Of a DNA stretch of 64,000 nt, positions 7,706 through 15,959 are shown piece by piece. The position numbers and the translations under genes are program-made. The notes below the pieces were generated by a model. That model ran no database searches. It had not been told where the DNA came from and worked only from the letters and a program-made list of their open reading frames with translations. The stretch's first letter is position 1. Each line of letters begins with the position of its first letter. The stretch is taken from positions 62,001 to 126,000 of the forward strand of contig NZ_CH724168.1 in NCBI RefSeq assembly GCF_000153285.1, given 5' to 3'. This DNA is from Synechococcus sp. WH 7805 (lineage in GTDB: Bacteria > Cyanobacteriota > Cyanobacteriia > PCC-6307 > Cyanobiaceae).

Positions 7706-8359
7706 TCAGGGCTTTTTCCACTCCACTGGCTGTCTACGCCTGGGATAGAGCTCGCGGCAGAGCGGGCACACGGTGCCATCGCAGCCGCGGGCTGTGCAGT
7801 GGTCCCGTCCATAAAAAATGATCTGCAAATGGAGTCTGTTCCAGGCGTCCTTGGGAAACAGACTTTTGAGATCCTTTTCCGTCTGCGCCACTGAGTCTCC
7901 ACTGCTCAGTCCCCAGCGCTGGGCCAGGCGATGGATGTGGGTGTCGACAGGGAATGCCGGCACTCCGAACGCCTGAGCCATCACCACGCTGGCGGTTTTG
8001 TGGCCCACGCCCGGCAGGGCTTCCAGCTCCTCGAAGCTCGCCGGAACCTGGCCTGCATGCACATTCACAAGGATGTGGGCCAGCTTGTGAACATTTCTGG
8101 ACTTGGTTTTGGCCAGGCCAAGCTGGCGGATGTGGGAGAGGATCTCTGATTCCTCCAGGGCGGCCATCGCCTCCGGGGTGGGGCCAGCGGCAAACAATGC
8201 CGGTGTCACCTCATTGACCTTCTTGTCTGTGCACTGGGCACTGAGCAGGACCGCAATCAACAGGGTGAAGGGATCGCTGTGGTCGAGGGGGATCGGGGGC
8301 TCGGGATAGTGCGCGTTCAATCGCTCCAGAACCACGGCTGCCCGCTCGCGCTTCTTCAT
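7706..8359 (-). CDS. nth: endonuclease III (DNA glycosylase/AP lyase)
   Basis: Encodes 217 residues from ATG 8359 (MKKRERAAVV); a longer frame to 8431 adds a basic leader of no evident value. It has the helix-hairpin-helix LEALPGVGHKTASVV with catalytic Lys121, followed by catalytic Asp139 in VDTHIHRLA. It removes oxidised pyrimidines and cleaves the strand in base excision repair. The C-terminal cysteines are at 188, 193, 198 and 201; the spacing differs from the classic C-x6-C-x2-C-x5-C of E. coli, so cluster ligation may differ. Upstream it is divergent from a small plus-strand gene. Confidence 0.95.
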   Translation of the reverse strand: MKKRERAAVVLERLNAHYPEPPIPLDHSDPFTLLIAVLLSAQCTDKKVNEVTPALFAAGPTPEAMAALEESEILSHIRQLGLAKTKSRNVHKLAHILVNVHAGQVPASFEELEALPGVGHKTASVVMAQAFGVPAFPVDTHIHRLAQRWGLSSGDSVAQTEKDLKSLFPKDAWNRLHLQIIFYGRDHCTARGCDGTVCPLCRELYPRRRQPVEWKKP

Positions 8360-8436
8360 GACGCTGAAACGAAAACGCCATCGTTGCAGCGCTTTCTTCC
8401 GGATGCGAGCATCGACCACTGCTGACGGCACAGTTG

Positions 8437-8610
8437 ATGAGCTCCCAGGAGTCCAGACCCGAATCCGACACGCTGAACGCCTATGAACGGGTGGTGCAGA
8501 AAGAAGAGGAAGCGGCGGAGAGGCGGGCGAAGGCTAAAGATGCAAAAGAGGATGACCCCAGTGATCTCTACCGACAGCACAGCCATCAGCAGTCGATGGA
8601 GGGAGGCTGA
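8437..8610 (+). CDS. small charged protein, 57 residues
   Basis: ATG 8437 to TGA 8608. The product begins MSSQESRPESDTLNAYERVV, followed by a Glu/Ala/Lys-rich helix and DDPSDLYRQHSHQQ. Composition suggests a soluble, partly disordered or helical protein. It is divergent from nth, with start codons about 80 bp apart, and convergent with the small membrane protein at 8618. No family is recognised; its codon pattern and placement between two genes favour a real gene. Confidence 0.55.
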   Translation: MSSQESRPESDTLNAYERVVQKEEEAAERRAKAKDAKEDDPSDLYRQHSHQQSMEGG

Positions 8611-8617
8611 AGCTGAA

Positions 8618-8827
8618 TCAGGACCCGGGTTGAATCGCTTTCTTCACAGACTCAACACCCTTCTGGATTGCTTCGGCGGGTGCCTTGATCATCTGCTGCT
8701 TGGTGTTTGACCAGATGTTGATGGCGTACACAATGGATCCTCCGATGATCAGCGCGGCTACCACCAATCCGAAGCCGTTGCCTCCCTGCTTGATCACAAC
8801 GGGTTGTTGCTGATCCTGTTCGCTCAT
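8618..8827 (-). CDS. small single-pass membrane protein
   Basis: Start taken at MSEQDQQQPVV (8827); two further Met codons lie upstream. Residues about 18-39 form one transmembrane helix (FGLVVAALIIGGSIVYAINIW) followed by a basic amphipathic tail (KQQMIKAPAEAIQKGVESVKKA). Proteins of this shape are common in picocyanobacteria, but I do not recognise the family. It ends 8 bp from the convergent gene at 8437-8610. Confidence 0.65.
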   Translation of the reverse strand: MSEQDQQQPVVIKQGGNGFGLVVAALIIGGSIVYAINIWSNTKQQMIKAPAEAIQKGVESVKKAIQPGS

Positions 8828-8926
8828 GGCCATGGTCGTTCCTGAAAGGGTTGTAGCCATGGAATTGTGCTCAAGCTGCTGATTTGGATCTGATCTACGG
8901 TCAATCTCGATGCGGCCTTCACCTCC

Positions 8927-9154
8927 TTGAACAGCACAACCCGTGGAGTGATTTACGTGTCGGTGTGGGTGGTGATCTGGGGCACCGCTTCGTCACTTGT
9001 TGACTGGCTTCTGCTCAATGCCGACCTCTATGAGACCGGCAGTTTTGGTCAAGTTGCCACCTTCATCGGCTATGGAGCGGCCGCTGCTGTTCTGGCCGTT
9101 AAGACGTCGGGACGTTTCCTAAGCAGTGGTCGTCAGGATGACCCTGACGCCTGA
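8927..9154 (+). CDS. small membrane protein, 75 residues
   Basis: TTG start (MNSTTRGVIYVSVW); no ATG is available in this frame, and GTG codons at the Val residues are alternatives. There are two hydrophobic segments, residues 8-30 and 42-60. The C-terminus is polar and overlaps the convergent rhomboid gene by 22 bp. No family is recognised. Confidence 0.55.
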   Translation: MNSTTRGVIYVSVWVVIWGTASSLVDWLLLNADLYETGSFGQVATFIGYGAAAAVLAVKTSGRFLSSGRQDDPDA

Positions 9155-9672
9155 GGCTCTTTCTGAACGACTTTCGCTGTGATCAGTCCGGCAATGAATC
9201 CCGTGGCATGGCCGATCCAGCTCACGCCTGCAGGAGAAGCCCAGGGAAGAAGTCCGGGCAAGGCACTGCCGAACAGCACCAGCGTGATCAGGCTCAACAG
9301 GATGGCGAAAGGCCGCCGTTCGAGAAAGCCGATTAACAGCAGGTAGCCGAGGAGGCCATACACCACGCCCGAGAGGCCATGGGCGCCGACGGGCCAGAAG
9401 AGCCACACCGGGATCTCCATCAGGATGACCGCGATCCAAACGGCGACATAGGCCCTGGTGTTGCGCGCCAGCACCAGGTAACTGAGGGGAAGAAACACCA
9501 GGCTGTTGGCGAGCAGATGCCCAAAGCCCCCATGGCTGAAGGGGGCCGTGACAAGCGACCACCAGGGTGTCCCCGGGCCCATGGCCAGGTTCCAGCGACC
9601 GGCGAACACCAGTTGATCGATCAGCTCCTGGAGCCAGGCGATGCCGAGGAGGACCAGCGGAAGCGCGATCAC
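9133..9672 (-). CDS. rhomboid-family intramembrane serine protease
   Basis: Encodes 179 residues, mostly hydrophobic, with about six membrane segments. GHLLANSLVF (51-60), the GLSG motif with nucleophile Ser101, and SWIGHATGFIAG with His155 match the Ser-His dyad of rhomboids. The family cuts membrane protein substrates within or near the bilayer; this substrate is unknown. Its ATG overlaps the stop of the upstream SIMPL gene (ATGA), so the two are translationally coupled. Confidence 0.9.
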   Translation of the reverse strand: MIALPLVLLGIAWLQELIDQLVFAGRWNLAMGPGTPWWSLVTAPFSHGGFGHLLANSLVFLPLSYLVLARNTRAYVAVWIAVILMEIPVWLFWPVGAHGLSGVVYGLLGYLLLIGFLERRPFAILLSLITLVLFGSALPGLLPWASPAGVSWIGHATGFIAGLITAKVVQKEPQASGSS

Positions 9673-10445
9673 TGCACGCGGAACGTCACACCCATCACGG
9701 CGGTGATGTCTTTGTCGATCGTGCGGGTGTCGTAGGCGCCGTAGCGGCCCATGTCGGTTGAATTCGGAACCGTGATCTGAAACGTGCCCGTATCGGCTTT
9801 GGTGATCGCTCCGATCCCTGACCCTGCCTGACGTGCAATGGCCACGGCGCGTTTGCGCGCGTCCGCTGTGGCTTTGGCGAGCATGTCGACCCGCTTGTCG
9901 GCAAGTTTGGTGTAGGTGTAGGCGGGCGGCTGAATCGTGAGCGAGACGCCATCACCCACCAGTGAACCGATGGATCGGGACACCTTGCTGACGAGGTTGA
10001 CATCGGGCGTGCTGATTCGGATCGGCTGCCGGGCCGACCACTCGGTTTTGATCAAGGCCCCGTTCACGCGGTTGCGGATGTCATTGCTCGACGATTCGAG
10101 AACCGCGAGCTGAACCGAGCCATCGGGGACGCCCTGCGTACGCAGAAACGCCAATGTTCGCTGAAGATCAGGCTGCAGGTCTTGATAAGCGGCCTGTTGG
10201 CTTGTTCCGCTGCCTAGTACAACCACGGTCCAGTCGGCGAAGTCACTGCGGATGCGTTCCGTGCTGGCTCCCGTCACGGTGATGGTGTCCGCGGCTGTGC
10301 GTACCCCTTTTACGGCCACAGCACCGGCCACCACCAGTCCGGCACTGAGCACCACCATGGGCAGCACCAGCGGGGGCGTCCTGCGGATCCATCCAAGAAG
10401 GCCGCTCGCCGGTTCGCGTTGGGACTGCGTTTCGGTTTCGCCCAC
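9669..10445 (-). CDS. SIMPL-domain (DUF541) envelope protein
   Basis: Encodes 258 residues. One membrane anchor lies at about residues 28-46, followed by the SIMPL signature start (ITVTGASTERIRSDFADWTVVV) and the typical internal KRVDMLAKATADARKRAVAIARQAG segment. This is the DUF541/YggE group, linked in some bacteria to oxidative stress and outer-envelope function. It is probably periplasmic with an N-terminal anchor. First gene of a two-gene unit with rhomboid. Confidence 0.88.
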   Translation of the reverse strand: MGETETQSQREPASGLLGWIRRTPPLVLPMVVLSAGLVVAGAVAVKGVRTAADTITVTGASTERIRSDFADWTVVVLGSGTSQQAAYQDLQPDLQRTLAFLRTQGVPDGSVQLAVLESSSNDIRNRVNGALIKTEWSARQPIRISTPDVNLVSKVSRSIGSLVGDGVSLTIQPPAYTYTKLADKRVDMLAKATADARKRAVAIARQAGSGIGAITKADTGTFQITVPNSTDMGRYGAYDTRTIDKDITAVMGVTFRVQ

Positions 10446-10518
10446 TGAATAACTCTTGTTCGTATCAAAACCCTAGGGATTGGGGTGTCTTCCGGCATGT
10501 CCGTAACGGAACGGAGCT

Positions 10519-12096
10519 GTGACCGGCTATGAATCCTTCACCGCTTCTCCGATTCCCTCAATGACCTCCAAAACTGAGGTGATCGTGATTGGGAGCGGCA
10601 TCGGCGGTCTGTGCTGTGCAGCTCTCTGTGCTCGCGCTGGCCATGAGGTGCTCGTCCTGGAGGCCCATGGGGCCGCAGGCGGAGCTGCCCACGGCTTTCA
10701 GCGCCAGGGTTATCACTTCGAATCCGGTCCATCGCTTTGGAGCGGACTGGGCCGGTGGCCCAGCAGCAATCCTCTCGCTCAGATTCTTCGAGCTCTCGAT
10801 GAACCCCTCGAGGTGATGCCTTACCGGGACTGGGATGTTCTCTTCCCAGAAGGCCACCTCCGGATCGGTGTTGGCGCCAAAGGCTTTGAGCAGGTGGTGC
10901 AACAACTTCGCGGTGATGCGGCCTTAGAGGAATGGCGACGTTTCGCCAGGATGCTGCAGCCGATCGCAGCGGCGGCTGACGCCCTTCCCCTTCTGGCGCT
11001 TCCAGCGGGAGGAGTCGATGGAATCGGGCCCCTTTTCAGACGCAGTGGCCGTTTGTTGCCTCACCTTCCGGCCCTTCGGCATCTCACCGGTGCCTTTGGA
11101 CCTCTTGTGGACCGTCATCTGACGGACCCCTTCTTACGCCATTGGGTTGATCTGCTCTGTTTCCTGATCAGCGGCATGCCGATGGCGGACACCAATGCTG
11201 CGGCCATGGCCACCCTGTTCGGGGAGTGGTTTGATCCCGACGCCTGTCTTGACTTCCCCAGGGGTGGAAGTGCCGGTGTTGTGAACGCTCTTGTGCGGGG
11301 CTTGCAGAAGCATGGGGGGACGTTGCGACTGGGTGCCCGGGTGAAACAGATCAGGCTTGATGGCGATCGGGTGATCGGCGTGGAGCTCACCAACGGCGAG
11401 CAACTGGATGCTGATCATGTGGTGAGCAATGCCGACGCCTGGAGCACGGCGGCGCTGCTGCCTGAGAATGGGGCGTCGCGATGGCGTCAGGAGCGTTTGA
11501 ACACGCCCGCTTGCGGTTCATTCCTGCATCTTCATCTCGGGTTTGATGCTTCTGGGCTGGACGATCTGCCGATTCACACCGTCTGGGTCGGGGACTGGGA
11601 GCGTGGCATCACCGCGGAGCGCAACGCGGTGGTGGTGTCGATTCCGTCGGTGCTTGACCCCGGCATGGCCCCTGCCGGTCAGCACGTGCTGCATGCCTAC
11701 ACACCAGCGAATGAACCCTGGGAGCTCTGGAGCGGGTTGGATCGCTCCACGCCGGACTACGAACGCCAGCGTGCGGATCGCTGTCAGGTGTTCTGGCATG
11801 TGCTGGAGCAGCGCATTCCGGATCTCCGTAGCCGGTGCCAGGTGGTCATGGAGGGCACACCCCTGACCCACCGCCATTATTTGTCGGTGCACAACGGCAG
11901 CTACGGCCCGGCCCTTTCCGCTGCTCAGGGCCTGTTCCCTGGAGTGCAGACCCCGGTGAAGGGGCTTCTGCAGTGCGGTGCCAGCACGTTTCCTGGAATC
12001 GGTATCCCTCCGGTGGCTGCCAGCGGTGCGATGGCAGCCCATGCCATCACCGGAAAGAAAGCCCAGGCTGAGTTGCTCGAAAGCCTGGCGCTCTGA
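10519..12096 (+). CDS. FAD-dependent phytoene desaturase/CRTISO-family protein
   Basis: Encodes 525 residues from GTG 10519, which has a GGAG 5-8 nt upstream; ATG 10561 just before the dinucleotide fold is an alternative. IGSGIGGLCCAALCARAG and VLEAHGAAGG form the FAD-binding Rossmann start, and GASTFPGIGIPPVAASG near the C-terminus is the typical end motif of CrtI/CrtO/CRTISO-type enzymes. These oxidise or isomerise carotenoids; the substrate cannot be told from sequence. No other carotenoid gene is adjacent. A probable methyltransferase follows after about 100 bp. Confidence 0.85.
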   Translation: MTGYESFTASPIPSMTSKTEVIVIGSGIGGLCCAALCARAGHEVLVLEAHGAAGGAAHGFQRQGYHFESGPSLWSGLGRWPSSNPLAQILRALDEPLEVMPYRDWDVLFPEGHLRIGVGAKGFEQVVQQLRGDAALEEWRRFARMLQPIAAAADALPLLALPAGGVDGIGPLFRRSGRLLPHLPALRHLTGAFGPLVDRHLTDPFLRHWVDLLCFLISGMPMADTNAAAMATLFGEWFDPDACLDFPRGGSAGVVNALVRGLQKHGGTLRLGARVKQIRLDGDRVIGVELTNGEQLDADHVVSNADAWSTAALLPENGASRWRQERLNTPACGSFLHLHLGFDASGLDDLPIHTVWVGDWERGITAERNAVVVSIPSVLDPGMAPAGQHVLHAYTPANEPWELWSGLDRSTPDYERQRADRCQVFWHVLEQRIPDLRSRCQVVMEGTPLTHRHYLSVHNGSYGPALSAAQGLFPGVQTPVKGLLQCGASTFPGIGIPPVAASGAMAAHAITGKKAQAELLESLAL

Positions 12097-12194
12097 CGAC
12101 CCTGCCCTGAACAAGTCCAAGGAGCGATTGGCCTTAGCCACACGCGCTTTCCCTTTTCTTTCTTTAGGTTCCGCGCCGATGTCGAGGGCTGCCA

Positions 12195-12863
12195 GTGGTC
12201 GTACAGGTTCTCAGTGCCAACGAGCGCTACAAGCTGGATGGCAGTGATGACGCACTCTTCTACAGCGAACCCCGCTTCGTTCAGCATCTGGATGCTGGCT
12301 TCAGAGGGCGACTGACCCAGCTCTACAGCGAGCGCATCCCCGGTTGTGCTGTTGTTCTCGATCTGATGAGCAGCTGGGTGAGTCACCTCCCTGACGACCA
12401 GCGTTACGAGCAGGTCATCGGCCATGGCCTCAACGCCCAGGAGTTGCAGGCCAATCCCCGCCTCGATCGTCATTGGGTTCAGAACCTCAACGAGTTGCAG
12501 TCGTTGCCCCTTGACGACAGCAGTGTGGACTGCACCTTGATCGTTGCTGGTTGGCAGTATCTGCAGCAACCGGAAGCCATCGCCGAGGAGCTTCTCCGAA
12601 TCACCCGCCCCAACGGCCAGGTGATCGTGGCCTTCAGCAATCGCATGTTTTTCACCAAAGCTCCCCAGATCTGGACCGATGGAGCGGACGGCGATCATCT
12701 CCGCTACGTCGCTGAGGTGCTGATGGCCCAGGGTTGGCCCAAGCCGGAACTGGTTGCTGAGGAGACCCGCAAGCCTGGTCCCATGGGATGGGTGGGCGGA
12801 AAGGGCGATCCTTTCTTTGCGGTGATCGCTACCAAACCCGTTCCATCAGTTGTCTCCTTCTGA
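12195..12863 (+). CDS. SAM-dependent methyltransferase-like protein
   Basis: Encodes 222 residues from a GTG start (MVVQVLSANERYKL). The class I methyltransferase layout is visible: CAVVLDLMSSW (motif I-like, with poor glycine content), VIGHGLNAQEL, LPLDDSSVDCTLIVAGWQYL (motif IV) and LLRITRPNGQVIVAFSNRMF (motif VI). The weak GxGxG-like loop leaves room for doubt about SAM binding. Substrate unknown. Its 3' end overlaps the convergent Trp-rich gene by 18 bp. Confidence 0.8.
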   Translation: MVVQVLSANERYKLDGSDDALFYSEPRFVQHLDAGFRGRLTQLYSERIPGCAVVLDLMSSWVSHLPDDQRYEQVIGHGLNAQELQANPRLDRHWVQNLNELQSLPLDDSSVDCTLIVAGWQYLQQPEAIAEELLRITRPNGQVIVAFSNRMFFTKAPQIWTDGADGDHLRYVAEVLMAQGWPKPELVAEETRKPGPMGWVGGKGDPFFAVIATKPVPSVVSF

Positions 12864-13076
12864 TTCGTCAGGGGGAATCGACTGCCAGCCACTGTCCCAG
12901 AGCGATCGGTCGCGGAGCTCTCTCCAGCTGAGGCGAAGCCGCACCTCGGGGGTGAGAACTGAGCACAGCTCCACCCAGCGCTCGGATCCCCGTCCCCCCT
13001 GGAGCACGAGGCGGAAGTGGCGTCTCCCTCCCCGGGGGATGCGGCTTGTCCATGCTTTGGCTGCTTTCCAGCTCAC
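12846..13076 (-). CDS. TIGR02450-type tryptophan-rich small protein
   Basis: Encodes 76 residues. WTSRIPRGGRRHFRLV, WVELCSVLTPEVRLRLSWRELRDR and WDSGW give the motif order of the small Trp-rich TIGR02450 proteins (W-T-S-x-x-P, R-H-F-x-V, W-R-E-L-x-D, G-W). Function unknown; cytoplasmic. Preferred over the plus-strand frame 12850-13080 because of this conserved pattern. Convergent with the methyltransferase gene. Confidence 0.75.
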   Translation of the reverse strand: MSWKAAKAWTSRIPRGGRRHFRLVLQGGRGSERWVELCSVLTPEVRLRLSWRELRDRSLWDSGWQSIPPDESEGDN

Positions 13077-13150
13077 CTAGCCTTCGTTCATTGCCTGCAG
13101 TTCATGATGCCGCTGCTTTGGGCTCGCCTGTTGCCGATGGTCAGCCGGGC

Positions 13151-13285
13151 ATGACCACCAACGGCTACTGAGATCCCCAAACGGATCTTGCCGCGTTGCT
13201 GGAGATCATGGAGGGACAGGCTGCTGCAGCCTTGGCAGACTTGCGGGCGATCCTGGCCGATGTGATCAAGGAGACCCTGCCATGA
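13151..13285 (+). pseudogene. small helical protein interrupted by an early TGA
   Basis: ATG 13151 reads MTTNGY, then TGA at 13169-13171. The same frame continues as DPQTDLAALLEIMEG and ends in KETLP at TGA 13283-13285, which overlaps the next ATG (ATGA). The long part after the stop is a convincing Ala/Leu-rich helix, and the coupling to the next gene is typical of a functional small gene. Either the TGA is a recent nonsense change or sequencing error, or translation starts internally (TTG 13193 or ATG 13205 region). Confidence 0.45.
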
Positions 13286-13986
13286 GCCCGCGCACGATCG
13301 CCATCAGTGGAGCGTCTGGCAAGACCGGATTCAGAATTGCCGAAGAGGCGCTGGCGGCTGGAGATCAACCGCGGCTGCTATTGCGCGCCGATTCACAGAT
13401 CCCAGCGTCGCTGGAGGGTTGTGAGCAGCACCGTTTGAGCTTGATGGACTCCTCCTCCCTGGATCGGGCCCTCCGTGGCGCGGATGCGCTTGTGATCGCC
13501 ACCGGAGCGCGTCCGTCGGTGGATCTCACTGGTCCGATGCGTGTCGACGCTTGGGGTGTGCAGCGGCAGCTGGAGAGTTGCCAACGGGTGGGGCTGCGCC
13601 GTGTGGTGCTGGTGAGCTCTCTCTGTAGCGGACGCTGGAGGCATCCACTCAACTTGTTTGGGCTGATTTTGGTGTGGAAGCGCGTGGGGGAACGCAGTCT
13701 TGAACGCAGCGGCTTGGATTGGACTGTGATCCGCCCTGGCGGGCTTTCGGAACGGGAGGAGTCGCTTGAGAACGAGGGCGTTGTCTGGACAGGGCCAGAT
13801 CAACAGGACAGTCAGTCCATCCCCCGGCGCCTGGTGGCCCGTTGCTGCCTTGAGGCCTTGGATACGCCGGGATCGATCGGTCGGATCCTTGAGGTCACCA
13901 GTAACGCCGAGCAAACCGTGCAACCGCTATCGGAGGCGATGTTGAGTATCGATTCCTACGGCACAACCAAAGGGACCGCGCGATAA
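13282..13986 (+). CDS. atypical SDR, NmrA/Ycf39-like NAD(P)-binding protein
   Basis: Encodes 234 residues. The N-terminus ISGASGKTGFRIAEEALAAG matches the G-A-S/T-G-x-x-G-x-x nucleotide-binding motif of atypical SDRs; LVSSLCSGR and WTVIRPGGLSE follow in the usual order (the family often has VIRPGGL). Relatives include Ycf39 and Tic62-like proteins that act with photosynthetic complexes, but no substrate can be assigned. The gene is coupled to the interrupted small ORF upstream and ends before a strong terminator at 14035. Confidence 0.85.
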   Translation: MSPRTIAISGASGKTGFRIAEEALAAGDQPRLLLRADSQIPASLEGCEQHRLSLMDSSSLDRALRGADALVIATGARPSVDLTGPMRVDAWGVQRQLESCQRVGLRRVVLVSSLCSGRWRHPLNLFGLILVWKRVGERSLERSGLDWTVIRPGGLSEREESLENEGVVWTGPDQQDSQSIPRRLVARCCLEALDTPGSIGRILEVTSNAEQTVQPLSEAMLSIDSYGTTKGTAR

Positions 13987-14034
13987 CAGACACGTCAAAG
14001 GGCATTGCTCTGGGGCGTCAACCGGGAGATCCAA

Positions 14035-14058
14035 GACGGGCTGGCACCCGTCTTTTTT
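14035..14058 (+). terminator. rho-independent terminator
   Basis: GACGGG (14035-14040) pairs with CCCGTC (14047-14052) around CTGGCA, followed by six T's. It lies 49 bp after the SDR stop and 31 bp before the next gene. Confidence 0.9.
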
Positions 14059-14089
14059 ATTCAGACTCTCCGCAGAGAACGGCGTGCTC

Positions 14090-15220
14090 ATGGCTGATGT
14101 GGATCTGGCAGTGATCGGAGCCGGCCTTTCGGGCTGTGCTCTGGTGTCGGCTCTTCGCCGCAACCACACGGTTGACTCGATGGTGATCTTCGAGGCCGGA
14201 CGCGGGCCGGGAGGCCGTTGTGCAACGCGACGCCGGCGGGATGATGCCCTCTGGCGACTGGATCATGGGGCACCGACCCTGAGCTTCAGCGGTTCACCCC
14301 AGGGACGGTTGGGCGCGCTGGTTGGCGATCTCTGCGATCGCGGGGTTCTGGCTCCGGATGCTGGTCCCGTGGTCGGTCTCGATGGGGATGGCGCGCTGTG
14401 TGAGCCTCCCGCTCATCCGTTGCTTTGCGGTCCGCGCTGGCGCGGCCAGCCCACCATGGCCGCCGTGGCCGAAACGCTGTTGGCAGACGCTGGTGACGCT
14501 GTCTTCACCTGCTTCGGGGAGCGGATCAGCAAGCTCAGCTGGGAGGACGGACGCTGGTTGCTGCCCGGTGGCTGGCGGGCACACACGCTGGTGTTGAGTG
14601 GAACACTGCTGGCCCATCCGCGCTCGCTGGCGATGCTGGGCTGGCCCGATGTTCCATTGCGCAGCGCTGTGGCTGTTGGGGTTGATCCCGGCCTTGATGC
14701 AGCGCTTGAGTTGATTGCCGTGATGACGGCCAGCGTGCGCTGGAACCTGATGCTGGAGTTGCCTTCGGTCACTGGCGATCCGTTCTCCAGCGATCCGTTT
14801 CCCAGACAGATCTGGCTCACACCGGAGGCTCGGGATCATTGCGGTGTCGAACGGCTGGTTCTGCATCAACAGAGTGGTGGCCGCCTCGGTTTGGTGGTGC
14901 ATGGCCTCGACGATGGTGCTGCGATCAGGCCGGACACCCAACCGGATCTGCTCGTGCATCACGAGAAGCGACTGCTGGCGGTTTTGCCCCAGCTGCTTGT
15001 GCCGTGGCCTGCCTTGCAGGCAGCTCTCCCTGGGGCGCGAAGCCTCGGGGTGATGCGCTGGGGTGCGGCGCAGCCCCTGGATCAAGCGCTGCCCAGGTCT
15101 CTGCAGTGGTGTCCGCAGGCCCGGGTGGGCTTCTGCGGCGACTGGATTGCTGGCGCAGGCTTCGGGATGGCGGAAGGCGCTCTGAAGAGCGCGCTGGATC
15201 TGGCAGAAACGCTGCAGTGA
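14090..15220 (+). CDS. renalase-like FAD/NAD(P) oxidoreductase
   Basis: Encodes 376 residues from ATG 14090 (GTG 14084 is the alternative). LAVIGAGLSGCALVSAL is the FAD Rossmann motif; GPGGRCATRR followed by LDHGAPTLSF is the renalase/COG3380 pattern; the C-terminal GFCGDWIAGAGFGMAEGALKSA is the second FAD-contact region. It is a soluble flavoprotein, likely an amine- or NAD(P)H-type oxidase; substrate unknown. The strong terminator just upstream implies its own promoter in the short gap. Confidence 0.85.
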   Translation: MADVDLAVIGAGLSGCALVSALRRNHTVDSMVIFEAGRGPGGRCATRRRRDDALWRLDHGAPTLSFSGSPQGRLGALVGDLCDRGVLAPDAGPVVGLDGDGALCEPPAHPLLCGPRWRGQPTMAAVAETLLADAGDAVFTCFGERISKLSWEDGRWLLPGGWRAHTLVLSGTLLAHPRSLAMLGWPDVPLRSAVAVGVDPGLDAALELIAVMTASVRWNLMLELPSVTGDPFSSDPFPRQIWLTPEARDHCGVERLVLHQQSGGRLGLVVHGLDDGAAIRPDTQPDLLVHHEKRLLAVLPQLLVPWPALQAALPGARSLGVMRWGAAQPLDQALPRSLQWCPQARVGFCGDWIAGAGFGMAEGALKSALDLAETLQ

Positions 15221-15342
15221 TGCGTCCGGTCGCTGAAGCAACACTCAGATTTGTTTCATCAGCTAAAAAAAATCCCGAGATTGCCCGCTAAGGCTGGCTG
15301 TGGTCCGGATCGCGCGTCAGAACTGAGGAAAGGCTTCCTTCC

Positions 15343-15504
15343 ATGCGATCGCATTTTCAGCCGGTTCGGCTTCACGCCAGCGTCCACGACGATGACCCCT
15401 GCCAGTGCGCTGGATGTGTGGCCTTGCGAGGTCGCCTGCAAACCATGGTTCTGTCGACACCGGGGCGATCGACATCGAGGCGTCCCAGCACGGAACATCG
15501 CTGA
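15343..15504 (+). CDS. possible small cysteine protein
   Basis: ATG 15343 to TGA 15502 gives 53 residues with DDDPCQCAGCVALRGR (C-x-C-x2-C) in the middle, a possible metal site. AGGAAAGG lies upstream. The frame contains a HIP1 octamer (GCGATCGC) right at the start. No family is recognised, and minus-strand frames overlap it, so a non-coding alternative remains. Confidence 0.35.
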   Translation: MRSHFQPVRLHASVHDDDPCQCAGCVALRGRLQTMVLSTPGRSTSRRPSTEHR

Positions 15505-15513
15505 GCGTTGGTT

Positions 15514-15933
15514 TCAAGGTTGGTTGAAGCCTTGATTCTCTAGCGCTTGGGCCAGGGTCTGAAGGCGTTGAGCATTCACCCCAAGATCCGAGTCCCCCAG
15601 GCGTGAAACAGATCGGGCTTCGATCCGTTCGGGTGTGGATGCATTGAGCTCCAGATCATCAACAAAGCCGAAGATGCGGCTGCTGAACGTGGCATGGAGG
15701 TAGGCATCCTCCCGACTGATCACCTCCGCTTGGGGCGTTGATTCGATCAGTGTGGTGAGGCTCTCCAGTGCTGCGCTGGAATCCGTCACAGCCCATTCGA
15801 CCCGCGCGCAGTGCGCTGGCCCAGGGCAGGCGCTGAGATGGCCTCCATTGACGCCCAGATCCTCTGGCACCGGGCCGACCAGATGAAACAACGCGAGCAC
15901 CAGGGGGAGAGCGAAGAGAGCAAACGCGGGCAT
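15514..15933 (-). CDS. DUF1499 family protein
   Basis: Encodes 139 residues with a hydrophobic N-terminal segment (residues 2-20; signal peptide or anchor). The body has LSACPGPAHC, then VISREDAYLHATFSSRIFGFVDDLEL and IEARSVSRLGDSDLGVNAQRL, the characteristic DUF1499 strands ending in S-R-x-G-x-x-D-x-G-x-N-x-x-R. Function unknown; cell-envelope location inferred. Lies 26 bp downstream of the bestrophin-like gene on the same strand and may share its transcript. Confidence 0.9.
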   Translation of the reverse strand: MPAFALFALPLVLALFHLVGPVPEDLGVNGGHLSACPGPAHCARVEWAVTDSSAALESLTTLIESTPQAEVISREDAYLHATFSSRIFGFVDDLELNASTPERIEARSVSRLGDSDLGVNAQRLQTLAQALENQGFNQP

Positions 15934-15959
15934 GACTTGATGATGAGCGGGTGGGCGGC

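Noticed and set aside
12850-13080. Plus-strand frame opposite the Trp-rich gene
   Set aside because: The minus strand carries the TIGR02450-like motif order.
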